Positions 56,764-64,000 of a stretch of 64,000 nt of DNA are shown piece after piece (the stretch's first letter is position 1; each line of letters opens with the position of its first letter). The DNA lies in contig JAJKFJ010022752.1 in assembly GCA_027382625.1 (NCBI GenBank), forward strand, positions 62,001 through 126,000, written 5' to 3'. This stretch comes from Tetmemena sp. SeJ-2015 (Eukaryota > Ciliophora > Spirotrichea > Sporadotrichida > Oxytrichidae). The notes below the pieces were generated by a model that searched no databases, was not told the DNA's origin, and saw nothing but the letters and a program-made list of their open reading frames with translations. A program made the translations under genes and the position numbers.

Positions 56764-57425
56764 TTATCCCTAAGAATTTAAAAGAAAATAGCCGTAGCAC
56801 CTAGAAAACAAGGAAGAAGAGACTTTAAGAGCTAGAGATCAGAGTTGAAGTGATATATTTTAACTTATAATATATTTAAATTTTTAATATTTAATGCCTC
56901 CTATTTTCATTCCATCTCCACAAATCTCAGTTCAAGTGTCCTTACCGAAGCTAGTCAGTGTTTCTCAAAACCAATAGTAAAAGTAGGGTCTCTGTCTACC
57001 TCACCTCCTCAATAGAGGAACTCTTATATATTTCTTGTTGTATTCCTATTTCATATTACCTTGAGTACTTTTGACACTTTGTCCTCAGTCATCGTTTATC
57101 AAAGTTATTTTATAGTCAAAGAACTCTTTAGTAAATTACTTCAAAGAGAAGAAAATTTTACTTTTCCTTCCCCAAGTGAGGAGGTGAGGTAGACAGAGAC
57201 CCTACTTTTACTATTGGTTTTGAGAAACACTGACTAGCTTCGGTAAGGACACTTGCACTGAGATTTGTGGAGATGGAATGAAAATAGGAGGCATTAAATA
57301 TTAAAAATTTAAATATATTATAAGTTAAAATATATCACTTCAACTCTGATCTCTAGCTCTTAAAGTCTTTTCTTCCTTGTTTTCTAGTGTGCTACGGCTA
57401 TTTTCTTTTAAATTCTTAGGGATAA
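56764..57425. mobile_element. Foldback/MITE-like element with nearly perfect 248-bp inverted repeats
   Basis: The left arm 56764-57010 (247 bp) is the reverse complement of the right arm 57178-57425 (248 bp), with only two mismatches and one single-base gap seen by eye. A 167-bp spacer holds no open frame. The tips are TTATCCCTAAG and its complement. TAT flanks both ends (56761-56763 and 57426-57428), a possible 3-bp target duplication; TBE-type Oxytricha elements also make 3-bp duplications, which is suggestive only. The high arm identity implies recent insertion or gene conversion. The element encodes nothing and would need transposase in trans. Confidence 0.85.
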
Positions 57426-57776
57426 TATAATTTTTCTTTAGAACAAATAAATTGTAAAATTTACTAATGTTTTCGAATATCTCCAATTTAGCAATATTTG
57501 CTTAGAAATTTCAATAAAAAGTTTTGGAATTGTAAAGTCATAATTCCAAAAATAAAAACTAAACAAAAGATAGATTACTTCTCCAAGAAATTATATGATT
57601 AAATCAAGCATCTTATAATTTTATTTAAATTTGGTGATATGGAAATTCCCTTCCATATTAATTTAATTTGTAAAATATTTAGATTATATTGACTATAGTA
57701 TATTCTTAGAAATTAAAAAATATAAATTTATAGTAGAATAAGTCCTTAAAGATAGGCAATAGATAGAAATAATTAA

Positions 57777-58434
57777 AATTAGACTTTTATTTTATTTGAT
57801 TTTGGGGGGGGCCTTTCCTCGACAGTAAAATTTTATAATGAAAAAAAGTGAGTAAAAAATATGTTCATAGGATAATTTTCGTCCCTGAATCTGATTCTTC
57901 CAATTATAGAGGCCTATTCGAACATCTAAGGCCTCAAATTTTAATCCTAATTTAGTCAGCTTGAGGTCAGCTGCATCTAAATAAAAATTTTATATTTTTT
58001 AAATTTTTTTTTCGCTATTGTAAAATAAATTTAAGGCTATTTTGAAATAGTGCAAATAAAATTTTTGATTACGTACATGATTCAGGTTAATAAAGCCCTA
58101 AGAATAGAGCTAAAAATTTAGCATTGTTTACATTAATTTAAATTTTTTGGTTAAAATAAATATAGCTTATTTAAAATAGCGCTTTAAATTTATTTTTTAA
58201 AAAAAGAAAAATCAAAAATAGATTTTATTTAGATTCATTGACCCAGCTGACTAATTAAAGGAAATTTAAAAATTTTAGGCCCTTTGATGTTCGAATAGGC
58301 CTTATAATTGGGAAAAATCAGATTAGGAAAAAATAATATTTTTATACTATTTTATTATAGAATTTTATGAAATTAGACTTTTATTTTATTGATTTTTTAT
58401 TAGAGATTTTATATAAACTGATAGGATAATTTTC
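57777..58434. repeat. Diverged inverted repeat flanked by a direct repeat
   Basis: About 57885-58045 and 58180-58331 are imperfect reverse complements (shared core G-G-C-C-T-A-T-T-C-G-A-A-C-A-T on both arms). Outside the arms, a unit starting AATTAGACTTTTATTTTATT and ending ATAGGATAATTTTC occurs on both sides (57777-57880 and 58371-58434), in direct orientation. A run of eight G follows the left copy. This looks like an older inserted element with duplicated flank. Boundaries are approximate. Confidence 0.55.
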
Positions 58435-61103
58435 ATTATTTGGGCTAAAAAACTTTTCGAAAGCACTCATTTAATATACGTCTAAAAAGAATTGCGCATC
58501 ATTTGCGGTTGTGCCAAAATTCATTAATTTTTCTCTTTTAAATTGAATAAATTAATTATTTTTAATTTTATTTATTTCTACAAAATTTCCACTTTTTTTA
58601 GTTCAGAAATTTATATGATATTTAAAACACTTAATTGTAAAAATTTAATAATTTCTATTTAAAAGTAGAGTAGCATTACTAATCTTCCCCCAAAAATTAA
58701 CTCATTTTTTTATTTTACACTAATCTCTAACTTAAGGAAATTAACTGTACTCAAAAGAATAGAAGCGTCATAAAATTTATTTTCCAATATATTATAGCTG
58801 AAATTTAATAAAAAAGAGAATTAAATTTGTATTAAATTAAAAAGGGAAAAAAATCATGGAAGTTGAAGTGTGTCCGATTTGATTAATAATTAAACCCCTT
58901 CGATTAGATAAATTCTAAAATTTTTATCCTTGCAACTTTTGTTGGGAGCGTCAGTAAGAGTTTAAAGGCACAAGTTTAATTGAAGCAGAATTGAAAATGA
59001 AGATGAGTGGCGCATCAATCTTGCTGAGAGAGGCGTGTAAGTTGATAAAGAAGAAAATCATATTTTTTTTGATAAGCTATCGAACAAGTTTCAGATCAGG
59101 GATTTAATCTGGAATTTTTAACTGTCACCATTTGCAATTCTCCATTTTATTATTTTAACCAACACGATTTTTTAATTAAAATTCCTATATAATAGCCAGA
59201 ATAAAGCATATAAATAAAACGCAAGATGTGAAAAATAATAATTTAACAATTTAAGACCATAGTAGTACCAACATGTTCGCTTGGCAAGAGATCAGTATAT
59301 TAAGAATTAATTGACAATTCCCATAATCAATCACATATAAATGACTTTAACGAAGCAAATTACAGGAAAGAGCAACATCTAATTTACTATAAAAAATCCT
59401 TGATTTCTTACTTCAGTTAGGTTAGTCTTATTTTACATGGAAAATTGTACATACATAAAATTCAGAGGACTTTACTTTATCACTCAAATTAAATTTCATA
59501 TTTAATGATTTGATTTATAATTTTGGTGCTAATTAATGAGATTACTGCGATAAAAAGCACTTGATAAGAGTTAAATCAGAATTATAAATAATTTAATTTT
59601 AGTAAATAAAACATTTTTAATTTCGGAAATAAGGGATGTCAGACAGACAAAAGGAAATGTTTATATTTATATTTATTTCTTTTAAAGAAATCTTGTATGT
59701 AGTCCTTTAAATGGAAAAGTTGTGGGGGCTTTGATTACTCTCTTCAAGCGAGAGATATGTGCCCCTCAAATTTATTATAAAGATTTAAAAATTTACTAAA
59801 ATCCCCTTAATTAAATGTAAGTTCGAACAATCACTGTTATAGTAGAGTAAAAATAAATTAAAGATTGAATGAGGACTATTTTTGAGTGTAAAGTGATTTC
59901 TTCAATCAGAGTAATATTTTTAGTGAGCTAAACAAGGCCATTATTGCACAAATTATTTCTCTTTTGCAAATGATTCATTTTTATAAAATAGTGGGGACTG
60001 AATAACTGAATCAGTGAGGTTAATTGATTTAAAAATAGTATATATATTAATCTTAAATCATTGTAAAAATATGCAATAAAATGCATTTACATGTATTCAA
60101 GAATTATAGGATATGCTAGGAGAATTAGATAGTGGGTTAATATAGACACTTGCTTAAAAATTTGGAGGAGTTTTAGATAAATTCGTCCCAATCTTAGCAA
60201 AGGTAACCATGTGCTAATTCGTAACCCTCGGTAATTTATGATCTCATTCATTTTATGACGTGTGGGCTTTCACATGACGTGGCACAACTGATCAATGAGT
60301 TACGCCTGCGAATTAATTTAAATTTTAAATTTTAAATATAAATTTAATTTTAATTAATAAATTTTTACCTTTTTTATTAAATAATTTGTTTTTTAAAAAT
60401 TAAAAAAAATTGGGGGTTGGTAAAATATTAATTAGGGAATTTGAACTTAGTGTCTGTTAAAATTACTTAAACACACTCTGATTTGCAGTTTAGCCTTTTA
60501 ATAAAAGAAGATTTTCTTATTAATCCTCTTATCAGTGCCGCTCACGAACAAAAAACTATGAAAACAAATTTCCAAATTAAAGAATTTCGCTTCATAAGAA
60601 CTAGAGTCTTATATTCTCCGAGTAGTGCCCTTGAAAGCAAAATTTCCAAGGATTCTAAGCTCAATTAATTTAATGCTGAATCGAATTACGTTATAATTAT
60701 TAAAAATTGGCATACTTCATCTACAACTGCTTTGCTCTTTCTTAATTAAACTAAGAAATTTAAATCCATATTTCAATAAATTAATCAGCTATAATGTTTG
60801 AAACATCTTAGCGAAGTTTTTAATGCATTCAAGAAATGCAAATACAGCTCCACCAAGTTGATTTCTATCCCAGAATTAAAAAAAATAAGCATAATTCAGA
60901 ATGAGACAGAAATACTAAAAGTAATAACAAAAGGTCAGAGTATAAAAAAGATAATAAAGCACTCAGTTAATTTAAAAGTTAAAATTAGAAATATAGTTTA
61001 ACCTAATTCCTCTAAATATATCATAAATTATTTTAATGGCAAAGCATAAGAATAATAATAATAATTTTAATTGATTATAATTTCAAATTTTAAAACAAAA
61101 AGT
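58435..61103. other. Very AT-rich, apparently non-coding block
   Basis: Long A/T runs with no supported gene, RNA or clear repeat. Composition fits germline-limited DNA between macronuclear-destined regions. Confidence 0.4.
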
Positions 61104-62009
61104 TCAGGATTGGGAAATTTGCATTAATTTAAAATTAAATTTTGGTTCATTAAGTTTAAAACAAGCCTTCCCGTTGGCTTTTCTGTTTGATCCATATTTT
61201 TGAATATTAGTTGTCTTTGCTATTCTCGTTCCAAACTGTATTGCTCTTTTCTCGAATTTATCTGAGAATCTGAGTCCAAATCCCTCCCTAGCCACCTCTC
61301 TTAATAGCTTCTTATCTCCTTTTCCTCTGAAATCGTTGAAAACACACAGCTCTTCACTTGGTACATTATCTCTCAAGTACTGCATAAGGTTAGTATCAAG
61401 GAAAGGGAATCTTGCCTCCTTCCCATTATAACTAATTGCTCTATCGTCGCGCCCCATGTTTCTATGCCATAGTCTATCTAGATCCATCGCCATTTCTCTT
61501 TCCATCTCTTCCACGCCTCCTCTTTCCTTCGCTGTTTTGTATCTTGCATAGCCTCCAAAGACTTCATCAGCTCCAAGCCCTGAAAACACAACTTTGCTTT
61601 GTGACTTCACCCAAGGTTAGTCTTTCAAATAAAGGAAATTACTTTTGGGGTGGGTTTAAACCAAATCTTTTCGCTTTGGAGTTTTAAATTTTCAGTTCTT
61701 GCAAAGTTGAGGATTGCTTTTCTGCTTGAGATGAGTTGAGTTACTCAAGCATGCTTTAAAAGGTCGCTGATTTGAAAAAGTCATTGTTGAAGAGGTAACC
61801 CTCACATTTAGAGGCGAAGTGAAGATATAACATTTATCTATTCAACTTTTAAATTTAAAGAGCACAAGCTATGTTAAAGTCCATATGGGAATCTTTTGGG
61901 CCAATAAGATCATATATGAGGCTCTCAGCATTTTGTACATCTGCGGAAGACTAGTCTGCACATAGTAATCTGATATGACTATCTGGATACTTCCTATATA
62001 AAGGTTACT
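61104..62009 (-). CDS. ASNSD1: ASNSD1-like protein, 3' half (inverted block of a scrambled gene)
   Basis: Minus-strand MDSs give S-L-I-Y-D-L-I-G-P-K-D-S (near 61930), F-A-S-K-C-E-G-Y-L-F, then K-V-V-F-S-G-L-G-A-D-E-V-F-G-G-Y, N-M-G-R-D-D-R-A-I and K-E-A-R-F-P-F-L-D, and end Q-F-G-T-R-I-A-K, with TGA at 61104. This is the asparagine-synthetase-like domain of ASNSD1. An IES at 61825-61857 has pointer CTT. Another lies between about 61610 and 61690. The block starts with pointer AGTAA (62005-62009 as TTACT on plus), matching the end of the plus-strand block at 63704-63708. The C-terminal tail beyond I-A-K is longer and basic. Confidence 0.85.
61825..61857 (-). other. IES with pointer CTT in ASNSD1
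   Basis: AAG (plus strand) at 61822-61824 and 61858-61860; removal joins N-I-A-C-A-L to H-F-A-S-K in frame, as in the family. Confidence 0.7.
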
Positions 62010-62300
62010 ACTACTACTAAAAACAAAGAAGAAGATCTTCAAAATTTGTTTTTCGTTAATAATTAAAAAATAAATAAGTTTTTAATTATAAAAAAATTTT
62101 TAAAGGGGATTTTTACATTTATTTTGGGATATAAACTACGCTCAACTTTACAAGCTTTAAGACATGGTTCAATAAGAGATCAACTAAGAAAGCAAAGTCT
62201 TAGAGGAAAATTAATCAAAGAAGGGAAAGAAAGCTACTTCAGTAAAGTAGTAGGAAGAAGAAGATACTATTACAAACAAAGTAGAAGAAGAGAAGTAGTC

Positions 62301-63708
62301 TATTTATGGAAGGAAAAATGTAATAGGATAGTCAATTACAGTAAAAAGGGTTTAAGAGACAATAGGCAAAAGAGGCCCATCCTTTCAGTAATTCTCGACA
62401 ACGATTTAACCATAAAATTTAATAGAGGATCAAGATAAAAGCTATGCTGATTTAACTTTGGAACAAATAGCAAGTTAAAGCTAATTTGTATTGGAAACGG
62501 ATGGAGTACTTGCTTACTCTTCTGTATTGCATTTGAGAGGTGTAATGCCCTAATCTTAGCCATACTTTGACCCTCAAACAAAAAACTTTATGCTCTACAA
62601 TCTTTTCAATTTTTAATCTAAATTTGATTTTATAGATAGTAAATGAATGGGGAAGTTTTCGAACTTAATCTCCTTTAAATTTTTATGAATTTTAAATTTT
62701 AATATACAATAAAATTGATAAGGGAAAATAAAGGTATATAAAAGTGAAAATTTGAAAGAATTCAAATATGAATAATCCCTTTTGGAAACAAGAACTTAAA
62801 AATTTTTATTTTTAAATTTAAAAAAGGAAGCATTTAAAATAACCTAAGAAATGGGTTATTTTCAAAAACAAGTTCATTTGGATGAGTTCTTTGAAGAAAT
62901 CAATCTTATCTTTTAAATTTTAAAATAGGACTGATGCTGAGTTAGATTTTCCGTCAGAGCGACATGGCCATGATATTCTATTTCGCGAAGTATGAAAGCT
63001 ATTTCATCTCAGAGATCTTTTGGGAAAAGAAGTTTGATCTTGCCTATGCTTAAAACTCCCAAGAGCTTCTTTTTTCTTCAACCTCCAGCCTTTTTATAAT
63101 TATGTTTTTAGCATAGCGAGAATGATTAAACTGCTTTTGGTATAAGGAGCTTAGAACTTCCACCAAATTCTTACTTTACTTTTTACAAACAAACTGGAAA
63201 TTTAAACTGCAGGCTTTTCAGCTAAGTGCCTTCTGATTTAAGATTCAATAAAATGGGTGAACACTCCCAAAGAAGGGAAAAATTTTTAACACTGCGAAGT
63301 GGGAAAAAACGGGAAAAGGGAAAGAAAAAAAGGGGAAAAGAAGAAGGAAAGGGGGAAGAGGCCAAAAGTTTTGACAGAGCCAAAGAAGATAAACGAGCTC
63401 AGATTAAAGAACTACTTCAACATTCGGTCAGGATAAGGGCTTTAAACTTGCCTCAAAGAGATAATGAGATGTGTTAAGATTAATAGACTGACTCTAGAGA
63501 TTCCATTAACTTGCTTTTGTAGTATATGCCAAATAATCGTTCTGAAATTGCTGTTTTATTCTCTGGAGGCTTAGATTCTTCACTTTTAGCAGCCATACTT
63601 GCCTCTGTCTGCGATTTCTAAATTACACTTATCAATGTGTGCTTTGCAAATGGGGATTCTCCAGATCGTTTAACAGCAATTCTGTCTTATTTCGATATAT
63701 CTGAGTAA
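62301..63708 (+). CDS. ASNSD1: ASNSD1-like protein, 5' half (plus-strand block of a scrambled gene)
   Basis: Plus-strand MDSs encode K-R-G-P-S-F-Q-Q-F and S-V-L-H-L-R-G-V (near 62350 and 62530), then M-L-Y-N joined to G-E-V-F by an IES (62602-62645, pointer AAT). D-M-A-M-I-F-Y-F-A-K-Y-E-S-Y-F follows near 62965-63085, R-A-L-N-L-P-Q-R-D, and the ATP-loop motif A-V-L-F-S-G-G-L-D-S-S-L-L (near 63550) with S-P-D-R-L-T-A. This is the glutaminase-like N-domain plus the start of the synthetase domain. The very N-terminus (M-C-G-I type) was not found, so MDS1 lies elsewhere or outside the window. The frame ends by TGA after 63708; the continuation is the inverted block at 61104-62009. Confidence 0.82.
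62602..62645 (+). other. IES with pointer AAT in ASNSD1
   Basis: AAT at 62599-62601 and 62646-62648; excision joins F-M-L-Y-N to G-E-V-F-E-L-N, matching the conserved W-N-G-E-I-F region of the family. Confidence 0.75.
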
Positions 63709-64000
63709 GTAGAAGGCATTCTTCTCTGATCTAATTGAAGGCGTTCGGGAAAGAAATTGCACAAGATATTTTCTTTATTTGAAGATGCAATAAGAATTTA
63801 TAGATTGCAGCATCGGTTAAAATTTATTAAACTGGCGAGAACGGGAATTGATAAATCAATCTTATCTTAATTTGATAACTTGGTAAAAATCATTTTAATT
63901 CAATTTTATAAATATTTTTAAAATTAATATTGCTAAAGAGTTACAATTAAAGCTCCTCAATAACAAGAAGGTAAGTATATATAAGCTAAGGGTCTCATAT
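63709..64000. other. Non-coding tail of window
   Basis: After the last ASNSD1 segment the plus strand shows no conserved coding. It may be an IES before further MDSs or a spacer. Confidence 0.35.

Noticed and set aside
57800..57815. G8 run, checked as possible internal telomeric repeat
   Set aside because: No G4T4/C4A4 repeat array here or elsewhere in the window; single homopolymer only.
62124..62438. 104-codon plus-strand frame with many Arg/Lys
   Set aside because: Overlaps the ASNSD1 frame in another phase; the ASNSD1 phase gives the conserved R-G-P and L-H-L-R-G-V motifs.
1..64000. tRNA, rRNA and CRISPR arrays, bacterial operon signals
   Set aside because: No cloverleaf with a convincing T-loop, no rRNA-like stretch, no regularly spaced repeats, and no Shine-Dalgarno pattern; the sequence is eukaryotic.

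Overview
The window reads as germline (micronuclear) DNA of a hypotrich/stichotrich ciliate related to Oxytricha, Stylonychia and Tetmemena. Genus and species cannot be fixed from sequence alone. Three things support this. First, the conserved genes only read through if TAA and TAG mean glutamine and TGA is the only stop; at least ten end in TGA exactly where their family ends. Second, coding segments (macronuclear-destined segments, MDSs) are cut by short AT-rich inserts (IESs) whose two ends carry the same 2-11 bp word (a pointer); deleting the insert plus one copy restores a conserved protein in frame. Third, some genes are scrambled: their segments are permuted or inverted, which is known from hypotrich germline DNA. 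Ordinary short GT-AG introns are also present, many starting GTAAG.

Layout. 0-11.3 kb, all minus strand: Q/S/N-rich protein, AP-4 sigma adaptin, two unidentified proteins, a leucine-rich-repeat/ankyrin protein, the first part of a mitochondrial sulfurtransferase, and a coiled-coil protein. 11.7-18 kb, minus: a PHD/extended-PHD chromatin reader, an LRR protein, and the last segment of the sulfurtransferase about 10 kb from the rest of that gene. 18-21.7 kb, plus: an Alba-domain protein with a GC-rich structured insert, and a long helical mitochondrial-type protein. 22-29.3 kb, minus: three low-complexity proteins. 29.3-35.2 kb, minus: an RTEL1-type helicase and a HECT ubiquitin ligase with a lipidation-type N-terminus. 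35.4-42.2 kb: propeller protein (+), histidine phosphatase (+), enkurin (-), unidentified protein (+), UBC9 (+). 42.5-48.6 kb, minus: YHYH-domain protein, ADP/ATP carrier, CCDC81-like HU-domain protein. 50-52.4 kb: a scrambled SAMHD1-like HD hydrolase. 52.4-61.1 kb: a very AT-rich block with little coding potential and two inverted-repeat elements. 61.1-63.7 kb: a scrambled ASNSD1 (asparagine synthetase domain protein).

The genes do not form an operon-like pathway; in hypotrichs each would normally become its own small macronuclear chromosome. The main result is the architecture: three scrambled genes (SAMHD1-like, ASNSD1-like, sulfurtransferase), each with pointer matches identified by eye, beside many simply interrupted genes. 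All reading was manual. Coordinates of conserved starts, stops and named pointers were counted from the sequence; segment boundaries elsewhere are approximate.
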